Source: Oerskovia paurometabola
GTDB lineage: Bacteria; Actinomycetota; Actinomycetes; Actinomycetales; Cellulomonadaceae
Reading direction: 5' to 3'
Assembly (NCBI RefSeq): GCF_016907365.1
Contig: NZ_JAFBBV010000001.1
Location: 3,100,001-3,164,000 of the forward strand
DNA: 64,000 nt
Shown here: one piece after another, positions 45,981 through 61,020 of the stretch
Layout of the letters: the number at the start of each line of letters is the position of its first letter
Position numbering within the stretch: position 1 is the first letter of the stretch
Notes under the pieces: generated by a model
The model's input: the letters and a program-made list of their open reading frames with translations, nothing else
The model's database searches: none
Told to the model about the DNA's origin: nothing
Made by a program: the position numbers and the translations under genes

Positions 45981-46586
45981 ATGAGCCAGGCCACCGCCGC
46001 GACGAACCGGAGCGCCCGCTCCACCGCGACCGACCCCGACCCGTCCGACACCGACGCCCTGACGACCACCTCGGCAGCACGCGCCGGGGACGAGCGCGTC
46101 GTGACGAGCCCCGCCGCGCGCGGTGCCCTCGCGGTCCTGCGCGTCGCGATCTCGTTCGTCTTCCTGTGGCCCGTGCTCGACAAGACGCTGGGCCTGGGCT
46201 ACGCGACGCCGTCCGAGCGGGCCTGGCTCAACGGCGGCTCGCCGACCACGGGCTACCTGTCCTCGCTCGAGGGCCCGCTGTCCGGGCCCTTCGTCGAGAT
46301 GGCGGGCCCGGCCACCGACTGGCTCTTCATGCTGGGTATGGGTCTGACCGGTCTCGCCCTGCTGCTGGGTGTGGGGACGCGGATCGCCGCGGTCTCGGGC
46401 ACGCTCCTCATGGCGCTGCTGTGGGTCACGACGTGGCCCGTGGCCGCGGGCTCGAACAACCCGGTCGTCGACGACCACGTCGTGACGGCTCTCGTCGTGA
46501 TCGTCGTGGCTGCGACCCGCGCGGGCGAGACGTTCGGCCTGGGCCGGGTCGCGGCGCGAGTGGGCGTGCCGGCCTGGATGCGCTGA
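45981..46586 (+). CDS. DoxX-like membrane protein
   Basis: 201 residues, ATG 45981 after GGGAG. A 45-residue Thr/Ala/Asp-rich cytoplasmic stretch precedes four hydrophobic segments: LAVLRVAISFVFLWPVLDKTLGL, WLFMLGMGLTGLALLLGVG, AAVSGTLLMALLWVTTWPVA and HVVTALVVIVVAATRAG. This is the DoxX/TQO-small layout; the NNPVVDDHVVTALVV region is typical of actinobacterial members. Function is not established. Converges on the peptide transporter. Confidence 0.82.
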   Translation: MSQATAATNRSARSTATDPDPSDTDALTTTSAARAGDERVVTSPAARGALAVLRVAISFVFLWPVLDKTLGLGYATPSERAWLNGGSPTTGYLSSLEGPLSGPFVEMAGPATDWLFMLGMGLTGLALLLGVGTRIAAVSGTLLMALLWVTTWPVAAGSNNPVVDDHVVTALVVIVVAATRAGETFGLGRVAARVGVPAWMR

Positions 46587-46604
46587 GCCCCTGCCCGACG
46601 GCGG

Positions 46605-46640
46605 AGCGCGCCCGGGTGCGTCGGTGCACCCGGGCGCGCT
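46605..46640. terminator. Bidirectional terminator between doxX and POT transporter
   Basis: A 15-bp perfect stem (46605-46619 with 46626-46640) and 6-nt loop between convergent genes. Confidence 0.7.
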
Positions 46641-46677
46641 GCGTCGTCGGGACGCGTGCGTCGCCGCAGGGCGAGCG

Positions 46678-48240
46678 TCACGCGACCGCCGCAGCCTCCT
46701 CCTGCTCGTCCGCGTGGCGGATGTGGCGCGTGACCCACGGGGCGATCGCGAACAGGATCAGCGCGAACACCATGGTGATGCCGCCCACGGCACCGAAGTA
46801 CGCGGTGTCCGAGGCGCCCTCGGTCACCTGCACGATCTGGGCCGTGATGGCCTGCCCCGCAGCCGGCGCGAGGAACCACAGCGCCATGGCCTGGCTCCGG
46901 AAGGCCCGGGGGGCGAGCAGGGTCGTCGCGGCGAGCCCCACGGGCGACAGGCACAGCTCGCCGAGCGTCTGGATGACGTACACGGACACGAGCACCCACG
47001 CGGGCGCCTTCTCGTCGGCGAAGATCGCCGACGCTCCCGCGAGCCACACGAACGACAGCGCCGCCAGGGTCAGGCCCATCGCGAACTTCACGGCCGTCGG
47101 CGGACGGTCCTTGGTCTTGACCCAGATCCACGCGAACACCGGCGCCAGGACCACGATCGAGAACGGGTTCACGGACTGGAAGAAGGCCGGCTCGATCGGG
47201 ACGCCGAAGAACGAGAGCTCGGTGCGGTTCTTCGCGAAGCTCGAGAGCGTCGTGGCCGCCTGCTCGAAGATCATGAAGAACAGCATCGCGGCGACGAACA
47301 GCGGGATGTAGGCGGTGAGGCGCGAGCGTTCGGGGGCCGTGACCTTGGGCGAGCGGAACATCACGATGAAGTAGGCGATGGGGGCCGCGAACGCGACGTA
47401 GGACAGCGTGTCGATGAACGTCGAGATCCCGAACGCCCCCGAGACCGCCCACGCGACGAGCGTCGCGACGACGAGCCCCGCGAGGATGACGAGCCCGATC
47501 CGCACGAGCTTGGGGTACTCCTCGGGGTGGATCGGGTTCGGCACCGAGTCGCCCGCGCCGCCCAGGTACTTGCGCCCCGCGACGAAGAACACGAGGGCGA
47601 TGGCCATGCCGACCGCAGCGACCGCGAAGCCCGCGTGGTACCCCCACTGCCGGTTCACGAACCCGACGATGATCGGGGAGACGAGCGAGCCCAGGTTGAT
47701 GCCCATGTAGAAGATCGAGAAGGCCGAGTCGCGGCGCGGGTCGTTGCGCGCGTACAGCTCGCCCACCATGGACGACACGTTGGGCTTGAGCAGACCGGTG
47801 CCGAGCGCGACGAGCGCGATGCCCAGCATCGAGAAGCCGGCCCCCGGGATCGTCAGCGAGACGTGCCCCGCCGCGATGACGATGCCGCCGTACAGGACCG
47901 AGCGCCGCGAGCCGATGACCCGGTCCGCGAGCCAGCCGCCGACGACCGACAGCAGGTACACGCCCGTGCCGTAGATCGAGACCAGGGCGAGTCCCGTGAC
48001 CTCGTCGAGCGCGAGGCCACCGTTCGCGATGGAGTCCGTCAGGTAGAAGAGGAGGATGGCCCGCATCCCGTAGTAGCTGAACCGTTCCCACAGCTCGGTG
48101 GTGAACAGGGTCATCAGCCCGATCGGGTGCCCGAAGAAGGCGTGGTCGCGCGGGATCCGCCCCGCTGCGGCGGCCGTCTCGGCCTCGAGCCGGGGATCCG
48201 GGAGGTCGGGCTGGACGGGCCTCTCGTCGTTACCGCTCAT
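46678..48240 (-). CDS. POT family proton-dependent peptide transporter
   Basis: 520 residues, ATG 48240. Twelve to fourteen transmembrane helices. The POT/PTR2 motifs are present: TELWERFSYYGMRAILLFYL (ExxER proton motif) near residue 50, GGWLADRVIGSRRSVLYGG, FSIFYMGINLGSLVSPII and the late FEQAATTLSSFA. It imports di- and tripeptides with protons. Single gene; no peptidase nearby. The C-terminal RHADEQEEAAAVA is cytoplasmic. Confidence 0.93.
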   Translation of the reverse strand: MSGNDERPVQPDLPDPRLEAETAAAAGRIPRDHAFFGHPIGLMTLFTTELWERFSYYGMRAILLFYLTDSIANGGLALDEVTGLALVSIYGTGVYLLSVVGGWLADRVIGSRRSVLYGGIVIAAGHVSLTIPGAGFSMLGIALVALGTGLLKPNVSSMVGELYARNDPRRDSAFSIFYMGINLGSLVSPIIVGFVNRQWGYHAGFAVAAVGMAIALVFFVAGRKYLGGAGDSVPNPIHPEEYPKLVRIGLVILAGLVVATLVAWAVSGAFGISTFIDTLSYVAFAAPIAYFIVMFRSPKVTAPERSRLTAYIPLFVAAMLFFMIFEQAATTLSSFAKNRTELSFFGVPIEPAFFQSVNPFSIVVLAPVFAWIWVKTKDRPPTAVKFAMGLTLAALSFVWLAGASAIFADEKAPAWVLVSVYVIQTLGELCLSPVGLAATTLLAPRAFRSQAMALWFLAPAAGQAITAQIVQVTEGASDTAYFGAVGGITMVFALILFAIAPWVTRHIRHADEQEEAAAVA

Positions 48241-48337
48241 GGATCGATGCTGCCACCGGCCGTGCCCACCGGCGACTGCTGGGTGCCCGACGAGATGCAT
48301 CTGCGCGGGGCCGTGGGACACCGGCTAGCGTGGGCGG

Positions 48338-49795
48338 ATGCCCTCCCCCGCACCGACCGTCCTGTGGTTCCGTCGCGACCTGCGCCTGGCCGACAACCCG
48401 GCCCTCGGCGAGGCCGTGGGCGAGGCGCGCGCGGAGGGGAGCGACGTCGTCGGGCTGTACGTGCTGGACCCCGTCCTCTGGGCGAGCGCCGGACCCGTGC
48501 GGCAGGCGTACCTGGCCCGCAGCCTGCGTGCGCTGCACACCGCGACGGGCGGTCGGCTCGTGGTGCGCCACGGCGACCCGCGCGCGGTCGTGCCTGCGGT
48601 CTGCGCCGAGGTCGGCGCCCGGAGCGTCCACGCCGCGGCGAGCTACGAGCCCTACGGTCGCCGCCGCGACGACGAGGTCGAGGAGGCGCTCGCAGCCACC
48701 GGCGTGCGGCTGCGTCGCACGGGGTCGCCCTACGCGGTCGCACCGGGCCGCGTCCGCACGCAGGGCGGGACGCCGTTCCAGGTCTTCACGCCGTTCCGCA
48801 CGGCGTGGCTCGAGCACGGGTGGCGCGCGCCCGCTCCCCTGCCCGACGACGTCGCGTGGGCCGCGCTCGCGTCCGACGGTCTCCCGGACGCCCCCGAGCC
48901 GGGGGCGCGGCTGCCCGAGGCGGGCGAGGCCGCGGCCCTCGACCGCTGGCACGCGTTCCTGGCCGACGGCCTCGCGGACTACCCGACGGACCGCGACCGC
49001 CCGGACCTCGCCGGGACCTCGTACCTGTCCCCCGCGCTCAAGTGGGGCGAGGTCCACCCGCGCACCCTGCTCGCCGACCTCGCCTCGGCCGTGCGCTCGG
49101 GTGCGGTGCCCGGCGAGGCCGCCGCGACCTACCGTTCCGAGCTCGCGTGGCGCGAGTTCCACGCCGACGTCCTGTTCCACCACCCGGGCGCCGCGAAGCG
49201 GTCGCTGCGCACGGTGGTCCCCGAGGACGCGTGGGTGACCGGCGCCGCCGAGGACGCGCTGCTCGACGTCTGGCGCGAGGGGCGCACGGGCTACCCCGTG
49301 GTCGACGCCGGGATGCGCCAGCTGCTCGGCACCGGGTGGATGCACAACCGCGTGCGCATGATCGTCGCGTCGTTCCTCGTCAAGGACCTGCACGTGCGCT
49401 GGCAGCGCGGCGCCGAGCACTTCATGGCGCACCTCGTCGACGGCGACGTGTCGCAGAACCAGCTCAACTGGCAGTGGGTCGCCGGGACCGGGCGCGACGC
49501 CGCGCCCTACTTCCGGATCTTCAACCCCGTCACGCAGGGCCAGAAGTTCGACCCCGACGGCGCGTACGTGCGCGAGTGGGTCCCCGAGCTGCGCGGCATC
49601 GCCGGCAAGGCCGTGCACGAGCCCTGGAAGCTGGCCGGTGCCGCGCCCGGGTATCCCGAGCGCGGCATCGCCGGCAAGGCCGTGCACGAGCCCTGGAAGC
49701 TGGCCGGTGCCGCGCCCGGGTATCCCGAGCGGGTCGTCGACCACGCGGTCGAGCGCAAGGTGTCGCTCGAGGACTTCGAGCGCGGCCGGGGATGA
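48338..49795 (+). CDS. phr: Deoxyribodipyrimidine photolyase with internal duplication
   Basis: 485 residues, ATG 48338. Light-driven repair of pyrimidine dimers using FAD and an antenna. N-terminal alpha/beta antenna domain starts VLWFRRDLRLADNPALGEAV; the FAD domain has TSYLSPALKWGEVHPRTLL, WREFHADVLFHHP, GMRQLLGTGWMHNRVRMIVASFLVKDL, DGDVSQNQLNWQWVAGTGRDAAPYFRIFNP. The C-terminal block GIAGKAVHEPWKLAG-AAPGYPER occurs twice in a row (residues about 418-463) owing to a 69-bp tandem duplication. In relatives this block occurs once, after which VDHAVER ends the protein. Activity may be affected. Confidence 0.94.
   Translation: MPSPAPTVLWFRRDLRLADNPALGEAVGEARAEGSDVVGLYVLDPVLWASAGPVRQAYLARSLRALHTATGGRLVVRHGDPRAVVPAVCAEVGARSVHAAASYEPYGRRRDDEVEEALAATGVRLRRTGSPYAVAPGRVRTQGGTPFQVFTPFRTAWLEHGWRAPAPLPDDVAWAALASDGLPDAPEPGARLPEAGEAAALDRWHAFLADGLADYPTDRDRPDLAGTSYLSPALKWGEVHPRTLLADLASAVRSGAVPGEAAATYRSELAWREFHADVLFHHPGAAKRSLRTVVPEDAWVTGAAEDALLDVWREGRTGYPVVDAGMRQLLGTGWMHNRVRMIVASFLVKDLHVRWQRGAEHFMAHLVDGDVSQNQLNWQWVAGTGRDAAPYFRIFNPVTQGQKFDPDGAYVREWVPELRGIAGKAVHEPWKLAGAAPGYPERGIAGKAVHEPWKLAGAAPGYPERVVDHAVERKVSLEDFERGRG
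49591..49731. repeat. Exact 69-bp tandem duplication in phr
   Basis: Copies start at 49591 and 49660; identity continues for 72 bases with no mismatch. In-frame, so it adds 23 residues. Identity at every third base suggests a very recent event. Confidence 0.95.
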
Positions 49796-49808
49796 GGCCT
49801 GGACATGG

Positions 49809-49844
49809 CAGGACGGGCGCGACCCGAAGGTCACGCCCGTCCTG
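49809..49844. terminator. Bidirectional terminator between phr and the acetyltransferase gene
   Basis: A 16-bp stem (49809-49824 with 49829-49844) with one C-A mismatch on the plus strand (a G-U pair on the minus strand) and a CGAA loop, between convergent genes. Confidence 0.7.
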
Positions 49845-49864
49845 ACAGACGGTGAGGAGGTTCC

Positions 49865-50437
49865 TCAGAGCCCCGCGCGGAACTCGTCCTCGAGGATGCT
49901 CATGACGACCGCGTCCGCCCAGCCGTCGCCGTCCCGGAACGCGTCCCGGAGCCGGCCCTCCTCGCGGAAGCCCAACGACTCGTAGAGCATGCGCGCCCGC
50001 GGGTTGATGCTGAGCACGTCGAGGCTCACCCGGTGCAGGTGCGGCCCCTCGGGGTGGTCGAACGCGAAGCGCAGCACCTCGAAGATCGCCTCGCGCCCGT
50101 ACCCGCGCCCGCGGTAGTTGGTGAGCAGGACCAGGCGGAGGTTGGCCGAGAGCGCGTGCTCGTCGATGTCGTTGAGGACGATCTCGCCGATCATCTCGTC
50201 GCTCACGAGCTGGCCGTCGCGCTGGGCCGCCGAGGTGATGGCCCAGTCGTAGCGGCCCTCACGGTCGCTGACCGTGGCCGCCCACTGGTCGATCTGCTCG
50301 CGCGTGAACTCCGCCGTGGTCCCCGTGAGCCGGTTCGACTCCGGGTCCTGCACGGACTCCCACATGCGCTCGGCGTCGCGAGCCTCGATGGGTCGCAGGC
50401 GCATCATCTCGCCGTAGAGCTCCGGTCCGCGCGTCAC
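49865..50437 (-). CDS. GNAT family N-acetyltransferase
   Basis: 190 residues, GTG 50437 with GGAGG upstream. A RimJ/RimL-like GNAT: MRLRPIEARDAERMWESV at the N-terminus, IGEIVLNDIDEHALSANLRLVLLTNYRGRGYGREAIFEVLRFAFDH (acetyl-CoA loop RGRGYG), VSLDVLSINPRARMLYESLGFREEGRLRDAF. It probably acetylates a protein N-terminus or a small amine. Thirty-two bases downstream of gatB on the same strand, so it may be read through from gatCAB. Confidence 0.87.
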   Translation of the reverse strand: MTRGPELYGEMMRLRPIEARDAERMWESVQDPESNRLTGTTAEFTREQIDQWAATVSDREGRYDWAITSAAQRDGQLVSDEMIGEIVLNDIDEHALSANLRLVLLTNYRGRGYGREAIFEVLRFAFDHPEGPHLHRVSLDVLSINPRARMLYESLGFREEGRLRDAFRDGDGWADAVVMSILEDEFRAGL

Positions 50438-50469
50438 GCGACCACCTCCGTCGTCCTCGGGTGCACGGA

Positions 50470-51978
50470 TCAGCCGATCCGCTCGATGACCAGCTCGCGG
50501 ACACGCCCGGCGTCGGCCTGGCCCTTGGTGGCCTTCATGACCGCACCGATGATCGCACCGATCGGCCCCATGTTGCCCGAGCGCACCTTCTCGACGATGT
50601 CGGGCTGCGCCGCGAGGGCTGCGTCGATCGCGGTGAGGAGCGCGCCGTCGTCCGACACGACCTCGAGGCCGCGTGCGACCACGACCGCCTCCGGGTCTCC
50701 CTCGCCCGCGAGGACGCCTTCGAGGACCTGGCGGGCCAGCTTGTCGTTGATGCGCCCCGAGTCCACGAGGGCCTGGAGCTGCGCGATCTGCGCGGGCGTG
50801 ACCGCGATCTCCGCGAGCTCGGTCTCGCTCGTCTTGGCGTACCGGGCGAGCTCGCCCATCCACCACTTGCGCGCGGCCGCGGGGCTCGCACCGGCCGCGA
50901 CGGTCGCCTCGATGAGGTCGAGCGCGCCCGCGTTCACGACGTCGCGCATCTCGGCGTCGGCGTAGCCCCACTCGCCCTGGAGACGGTTGCGGCGGGCCAC
51001 GGGCAGCTCGGGCAGCGTGGCGCGGATCTGCTCGACCCAGTCACGGCTCGGGGCGACCGGGACCAGGTCCGGCTCCGGGAAGTAGCGGTAGTCCTCGGCG
51101 TCGGACTTCACGCGACCCGCGGTCGTGATCGACGTGTCCTCGTGCCAGTGGCGCGTCTCCTGGATGACCGTGCCGCCCTCGTCGAGGACCGCGGCCTGGC
51201 GGGAGACCTCGTAGCGGACGGCGCGCTCGATCGAGCGGAACGAGTTCACGTTCTTGGTCTCGGTACGCGTACCGAGGGGCGACTCGGGGGTCGCGCGCAG
51301 CGACAGGTTCACGTCCGCGCGGACGTTGCCGCGCTCCATGCGCGCCTCCGAGACGTCGAGCGCACGGAAGATGTCGCGCAGCGTCTGGACGTACGCGCGA
51401 GCGACCTCCGGGGCGCGCTCGCCCGCACCCGTGATGGGGCGCGTGACGATCTCCACGAGCGGGATGCCCGCACGGTTGTAGTCGACGAGCGAGTACTCGG
51501 CGCCATGGATACGACCGGTCGAGCCACCCACGTGGGTGTTCTTGCCGGCGTCCTCCTCCATGTGCGCGCGCTCGATGTCGACACGGAAGATCGTGCCGTC
51601 CTCGAGCTCGACGTCCAGGTAGCCGTCGAACGCGATGGGCTCGTCGTACTGCGACGTCTGGAAGTTCTTCGGCACGTCCGGGTAGAAGTAGTTCTTCCGG
51701 GCGAAGCGGCACGACTCGGCGATCTGGCAGTTGAGCGCGAGCCCGATCTTGATCGCGTACTCGACGGCCTTGCCGTTGACCACGGGCAGCGCACCGGGCA
51801 GGCCGAGGCTCACCGGGGTCACCTGCGTGTTGGGCTCGCCGCCGAACTCGACCTCGGCCGCGCAGAACATCTTGGTCTTGGTGCCGAGCTCGACGTGCAC
51901 CTCGATCCCGATGACCGGGTCGTAGCGGCGGACGGCCTCGTCGTAGTCGACCAGGTCCACGGTTGCGTGTGCGCTCAT
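50470..51978 (-). CDS. gatB: Asp/Glu-tRNA amidotransferase subunit B
   Basis: 502 residues, ATG 51978 overlapping the gatA stop by 4 nt. It phosphorylates and amidates Glu-tRNA(Gln)/Asp-tRNA(Asn). Motifs: [76 protein letters not shown] and [13 protein letters not shown]. The C-terminal YqeY-like tail ([33 protein letters not shown]) binds tRNA. Last gene of gatCAB. Confidence 0.97.
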   Translation of the reverse strand: MSAHATVDLVDYDEAVRRYDPVIGIEVHVELGTKTKMFCAAEVEFGGEPNTQVTPVSLGLPGALPVVNGKAVEYAIKIGLALNCQIAESCRFARKNYFYPDVPKNFQTSQYDEPIAFDGYLDVELEDGTIFRVDIERAHMEEDAGKNTHVGGSTGRIHGAEYSLVDYNRAGIPLVEIVTRPITGAGERAPEVARAYVQTLRDIFRALDVSEARMERGNVRADVNLSLRATPESPLGTRTETKNVNSFRSIERAVRYEVSRQAAVLDEGGTVIQETRHWHEDTSITTAGRVKSDAEDYRYFPEPDLVPVAPSRDWVEQIRATLPELPVARRNRLQGEWGYADAEMRDVVNAGALDLIEATVAAGASPAAARKWWMGELARYAKTSETELAEIAVTPAQIAQLQALVDSGRINDKLARQVLEGVLAGEGDPEAVVVARGLEVVSDDGALLTAIDAALAAQPDIVEKVRSGNMGPIGAIIGAVMKATKGQADAGRVRELVIERIG

Positions 51979-53495
51979 CGCGCGACCTCCAGCTCCGGGG
52001 CCTTGGCCAGCAGCGGCCCGCCCCACGTGTTCTCCAGGGCGGCCTCGAGGGCGGCACCCACGCGGTACAGACGGTCGTCGGCCTTGGCCGGCGCGAGGAT
52101 CTGGAAGCCGACGGGCAGGCCGTCGTCCGAGAGTCCGTTCGGCAGCGACATGCCGGGGACGCCCGCGAGGTTCGCGGGGATCGTCGCGACGTCGTTGAGG
52201 TACATCGCGAGCGGGTCGTCGAGCTTCTCGCCGAACTTGAAGGCCGTGGTCGGGGCCGTCGGGGAGACCAGGACGTCCGCCTGCGCGAACGCCGCGTCGA
52301 AGTCCCGCTGGATGAGCGTGCGGACCTTCTGCGCGCTGCCGTAGTAGGCGTCGTAGTAGCCCGCCGAGAGGGCGTACGTGCCCAGGATGATGCGGCGCTT
52401 GACCTCGTCCCCGAAGCCCTGGCCGCGGGTCGCGGACATGACACGCTCTGCGGTGACGGGGCCGTCCTCGGGCTCGACGCGCAGGCCGAAGCGCATGCCG
52501 TCGAACTTGGCGAGGTTGCTCGACGCCTCGCTCGGCATGATCAGGTAGTAGGCGCCGAGCGCGTACTTGAAGTGCGGGCACGAGACCTCGATGATCTCGG
52601 CGCCGAGCGAGCGCAGCAGGTCGAGCGACTCCGCGAAGCGCGCGCTCACGCCCTCCTGGTAGCCCTCGCCCGAGAGCTCGGAGACGACGCCGACGCGCAG
52701 GCCGCGCAGGTCGCCGATCGCACCCTGGCGGGCCGCGTCGACGAGCAGCGGGAGGTCCTCGTTGATCGAGGTCGAGTCGCGGGGGTCGTGGCCGCCGATG
52801 AGCTCGTGCAGGAGCGCCGAGTCGAGGACGGTGCGCGTGACGGGACCCGCCTGGTCGAGCGAGGACGCCATGGCGATGAGGCCGTAGCGGGAGACGCCGC
52901 CGTAGGTGGGCTTGACGCCGACCGTGCCGGTCACGGCGCCGGGCTGACGGATCGAGCCGCCCGTGTCGGTGCCGATCGCGAGGGGGGCCTCGTACGCGGC
53001 GACGGCCGCTGCCGAACCACCGCCCGAGCCGCCGGGGATGCGGTCGAGGTCCCAGGGGTTGTGCGTGTTCCCGTAGGCCGAGTGCTCGGTCGAGGAGCCC
53101 ATGGCGAACTCGTCCATGTTCGTCTTGCCGAGGATCGGCAGGCCCGCGGCACGGATGCGCTCGACGAGCGTCGCGTCGTACGGAGGGATCCAGCCGTCGA
53201 GGATCTTGGAACCGGCCGTCGTCGGGAGGCCCTTGGTGACGACGACGTCCTTGACGGCGATCGGCACGCCCGCGAGCGGGTGCAGGTCCTCGCCCGCGGC
53301 GCGGCGCGCGTCGACGTCACGAGCGGTCGCGAGGGCGTCCTCGGTGCTCACGTGCAGGAACGCGTGGACCGCGGGGTCGACGTCGCCGATGCGGTCGAGG
53401 TGCGCCTGCGTCGCCTCGACGCTGCTCACCTCGCCCGAGACCAGGTGCGCGGCGAGGTCCGCGGCGCTCAGCCGCGTCAGGTCGTTGCTCATCAT
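51975..53495 (-). CDS. gatA: Asp/Glu-tRNA amidotransferase subunit A
   Basis: 506 residues, ATG 53495. Amidase-signature glutaminase with the Ser-cisSer-Lys triad in [25 protein letters not shown] and [13 protein letters not shown]. It supplies ammonia to GatB through the complex tunnel. Start overlaps gatC stop, stop overlaps gatB start. Confidence 0.97.
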   Translation of the reverse strand: MMSNDLTRLSAADLAAHLVSGEVSSVEATQAHLDRIGDVDPAVHAFLHVSTEDALATARDVDARRAAGEDLHPLAGVPIAVKDVVVTKGLPTTAGSKILDGWIPPYDATLVERIRAAGLPILGKTNMDEFAMGSSTEHSAYGNTHNPWDLDRIPGGSGGGSAAAVAAYEAPLAIGTDTGGSIRQPGAVTGTVGVKPTYGGVSRYGLIAMASSLDQAGPVTRTVLDSALLHELIGGHDPRDSTSINEDLPLLVDAARQGAIGDLRGLRVGVVSELSGEGYQEGVSARFAESLDLLRSLGAEIIEVSCPHFKYALGAYYLIMPSEASSNLAKFDGMRFGLRVEPEDGPVTAERVMSATRGQGFGDEVKRRIILGTYALSAGYYDAYYGSAQKVRTLIQRDFDAAFAQADVLVSPTAPTTAFKFGEKLDDPLAMYLNDVATIPANLAGVPGMSLPNGLSDDGLPVGFQILAPAKADDRLYRVGAALEAALENTWGGPLLAKAPELEVAR

Positions 53496-53788
53496 TCCTC
53501 CCCGAGGATCTGCGGGACGCTGAAGCGTCCGTCTTCGCTGGCCGGTGCTGCGGCGAGGACGTCCTCGACGGGCAGGGGCGGCACGGGGACGTCGTCACGG
53601 AAGACGTTGGTCAGCGGCAGCGGGTGGCTCGTGGCGGGGACGTCGGGAGTGGCGACCTCGCTCACCTGGGCGATCGCATCGACGATGACGTCGAGCTCGC
53701 CGGCGAGGCGGTCGAGCTCCTCGGGCCGGAGGTCGATGCGGGCCAGCACGGCGACGCGCGCGACCTCATCACGGGAGATGGTGGACAT
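53492..53788 (-). CDS. gatC: Asp/Glu-tRNA amidotransferase subunit C
   Basis: 98 residues, ATG 53788. The small chaperone-like belt subunit: [36 protein letters not shown] and NVFRDDVP with a C-terminal [11 protein letters not shown]. First gene of gatCAB; required to stabilise GatA-GatB. Confidence 0.96.
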   Translation of the reverse strand: MSTISRDEVARVAVLARIDLRPEELDRLAGELDVIVDAIAQVSEVATPDVPATSHPLPLTNVFRDDVPVPPLPVEDVLAAAPASEDGRFSVPQILGEE

Positions 53789-53860
53789 GGGGGCCAGTCT
53801 AGTGCCCGACGACGGCGCTCACCGGGGCGTCCCGGCCCGCCGCGCGGCGGGTCCCGCGGG

Positions 53861-54529
53861 TCAGGTCCGCGACTCGTGCCGGCGGGGCTTGAGGCGGTCG
53901 GGCGCGTCGTGCGCCGAGGTCCACTCGCACGTGAACGACCCGCGATACCCGAAGAGGAACCCGAACCGGTCGTTCGTCACCTCGAGGTCGACCCGGAACA
54001 CCTCGTCGGTCTCGTCGTACCACTCGTGGAGGTGGGCGCGGCCGCTCAGCAGCAGAGGGAACCGGAACCCCAGGGGGCCTTCGTAGAATCGCTGCGCGCC
54101 GGACGTGAGGAGCAGGCCACCCCGGTCGTCGGCGCGCAGGTCGAGGTCGACCGCGAGATGCTGGTGCGTCCCCAGGTAGTCGACCACCGTGTCCCCCGCG
54201 AGGACCATGGTGGCGTCGAACCGGCGCCGACGACCGCGGATCACGTACTCCCGGACGAACGTCACGGTCTCCCGGCCGAGCGGGTCGCGGTACGGGTAGT
54301 TCTCGATCGTGAACGGCACGTCCAGACCCGTGTCGGGGACCAGGATGTTGCGGAGCCGACCGAGCTGGAGGAACGGCACGGTCCACCAGGGACCACGCCG
54401 GACCTCCGACATCACCCCGCGGCCGGTGCACGCCTCGCCGCTGTCGAGCCCGACCGCGAACCTGCGCTGCAGCATGGGGTGCAGACGGGCGAAGTCTGGG
54501 CCCATGGCCTTCTGGAACATGGACGTCAT
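53861..54529 (-). CDS. DUF4166 domain protein
   Basis: 222 residues, ATG 54529, overlapping the SRPBCC gene stop by 4 nt. It starts FQKAMGPDFARLHPMLQRRFAVGL and has NYPYRDPLGRETVTFVREYVI and RFYEGPLGFRFPLLLSGRAHLHEWYDE, typical of DUF4166. Members are often fused to or adjacent to SRPBCC or saccharopine-dehydrogenase-like proteins; function not established. Soluble beta-rich protein, likely a partner of the SRPBCC gene product. Confidence 0.82.
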   Translation of the reverse strand: MTSMFQKAMGPDFARLHPMLQRRFAVGLDSGEACTGRGVMSEVRRGPWWTVPFLQLGRLRNILVPDTGLDVPFTIENYPYRDPLGRETVTFVREYVIRGRRRRFDATMVLAGDTVVDYLGTHQHLAVDLDLRADDRGGLLLTSGAQRFYEGPLGFRFPLLLSGRAHLHEWYDETDEVFRVDLEVTNDRFGFLFGYRGSFTCEWTSAHDAPDRLKPRRHESRT

Positions 54530-55149
54530 GGGGTCCCTCTCGGCGCGGGGAGCGAGGCCAGGGCGGACGGCGCGTCGCGCAGGTGGTCGTCCCGTCGCCT
54601 GCCGTGGGCGGGCGCACGGCGGCAGCGGGCGGCACGAGGCCGCTCGGGACGCCAGAACCACAGGACGCTGACGAGCGGCCACCTCTCGGGCGACTCACCG
54701 CGCTCGGCCCAGACACGCAGGCGGTCGAAGCTCCACGCGGTGGCCCACCCGAGGACGGGTCGGGCGACGTGGTCCAGGAGCCTGCCCCAGCCTGGGGCGT
54801 AGTCGTAGCCCGTGATGAAACGGACGCCGTCGCCGTCCGGCACGTAGCGCCAGTAGCCACGCCCCGACCGGATGGGGGACCACAGGTCCGTCGTCGCGAA
54901 ACGCAGCGCGGAGGTGCGCGAACCGTCCCGGCCGCTCGTCTCGCCGATGCTCACGCCGTCCCCGGCCACGGTACGGAAGGGGACCCGCCGGGTATAGGTG
55001 AAACGCATGGCCCCGGCGTCGGTCGGGGAGGTCGGCACGATCTCCGAGAACCGGACGTCCCAGCGGACGTGCTGCACGGGGTCCTGCGTGAGCTCCCAGA
55101 CCGTGGCCAGAGGAGCAGCGATGCGCACCTCGACGTAGATCCCGGTCAT
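54526..55149 (-). CDS. SRPBCC family protein
   Basis: 207 residues, ATG 55149. The first 150 residues have the lipid-binding START/SRPBCC layout: VEVRIAAPLATVWELTQDPVQHVRWDVRFSEIVPTS, FTYTRRVPF, GYWRYVPDGDGVRFITGYDYAPGWGRLLD with VARPVLGWATAWSFDRLRVWAE. The C-terminus is Arg/Pro-rich and probably disordered. Pairs with the downstream DUF4166 gene. Ligand unknown. Confidence 0.78.
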   Translation of the reverse strand: MTGIYVEVRIAAPLATVWELTQDPVQHVRWDVRFSEIVPTSPTDAGAMRFTYTRRVPFRTVAGDGVSIGETSGRDGSRTSALRFATTDLWSPIRSGRGYWRYVPDGDGVRFITGYDYAPGWGRLLDHVARPVLGWATAWSFDRLRVWAERGESPERWPLVSVLWFWRPERPRAARCRRAPAHGRRRDDHLRDAPSALASLPAPRGTP

Positions 55150-55241
55150 GCGTGCAGGCTAACGGTCGAGCCGTCGTCGACGCCGCACGCCAGGGCGTGT
55201 CCGAGGGTGAGGCCGGTCGACGGGTGGTGTGTCCGGGTATG

Positions 55242-55275
55242 CCAAAGGCCCACCCCGTGAGGGGTGGGCCTTTGG
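55242..55275 (-). terminator. rrn operon terminator
   Basis: A 15-bp perfect stem (55242-55256 with 55261-55275) and GTGA loop, immediately 3' of the 5S gene. Confidence 0.85.
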
Positions 55276-55284
55276 TGAATGGTT

Positions 55285-55402
55285 GTCCGGCGGCGACCTA
55301 CTCTCCCACCCCGTCTCCAGGGCAGTACCATCGGCGCTGAGAGGCTTAGCTTCCGGGTTCGGAATGGGACCGGGCGTTTCCCTCTCGCTATGACCGCCGT
55401 AA
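55285..55402 (-). rRNA. rrf: 5S ribosomal RNA
   Basis: On the minus strand the sequence has the conserved GGCGGTCATAGCG start, CCCATTCCGAACCCGGAAG loop A/B region and GGAGAGTAGGTCGCCGCC 3' helix; ends pair (GGCGG with CCGCC). Ends are approximate to a few bases. Third gene of the rrn operon. Confidence 0.92.
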
Positions 55403-55493
55403 CTCTATGGAGATGTTCGGGGCCCCCGGTTACGTGGGGGTGTGCCCGTATCTCGGGAACCGCACAGTGGACGCGTAGCAATAAGTTTGTGTG

Positions 55494-60518
<5,025 letters not shown>

Positions 60519-61020
60519 AATGTTTGCTATCAACCCCGAAGGATTAACAACCATACGAAGCGGACCCGAAGGTCCATAATCATGGCTACAAACCGAAAAC
60601 ATGACGTTTTCAATTCATACCAAATAGAAGTCTCAACACGAACACACAACACACACCAAACGATGCGCGCCACACGCCCATGCAGGACAATTGGCATTAA
60701 CTATCAAGCACACTGTTGAGTTCTCAAGCAACCGACACGCACCGACTCCAACCCACCAGGGGCCTTCACTCGGGGCAACTTCTCTAACCTACCAGACTCA
60801 TTCCCGCGTCTCAACTTCGCCGTTCCTGGTGAAGGAGAGCCGCCTGAGCCGACCGCCCCGCACGACTCACACGGCACACAGAGGTGTCCTGAGAAGATCT
60901 GAGGGGTGGCCACCCGGGGGATCCAGCCACTTCGCGGCGGCTCCGAAGAGCTTCGCAGTGGTGTCTGTTCCTCCCTGCCGGGCTGACTTCGAGAACATTA
61001 CGCGGCGCTCCGCCGCTGCG
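60519..61020 (-). other. rrn leader and promoter region
   Basis: The leader carries GAGAACTCAACAGTGTGC processing sequence and a GGACC-TTCG-GGTCC hairpin near 60565-60580. Upstream of the promoter (60786-60814) I see only GC-rich sequence up to the pxpBC stop at 61021. Confidence 0.6.
60786..60814 (-). promoter_or_regulatory. rrn promoter
   Basis: Minus strand: TTGAGA (60814-60809), 17-nt spacer, TAGGTT (60791-60786). Both elements are close to consensus and correctly spaced, about 260 bases before the 16S start. Confidence 0.7.
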
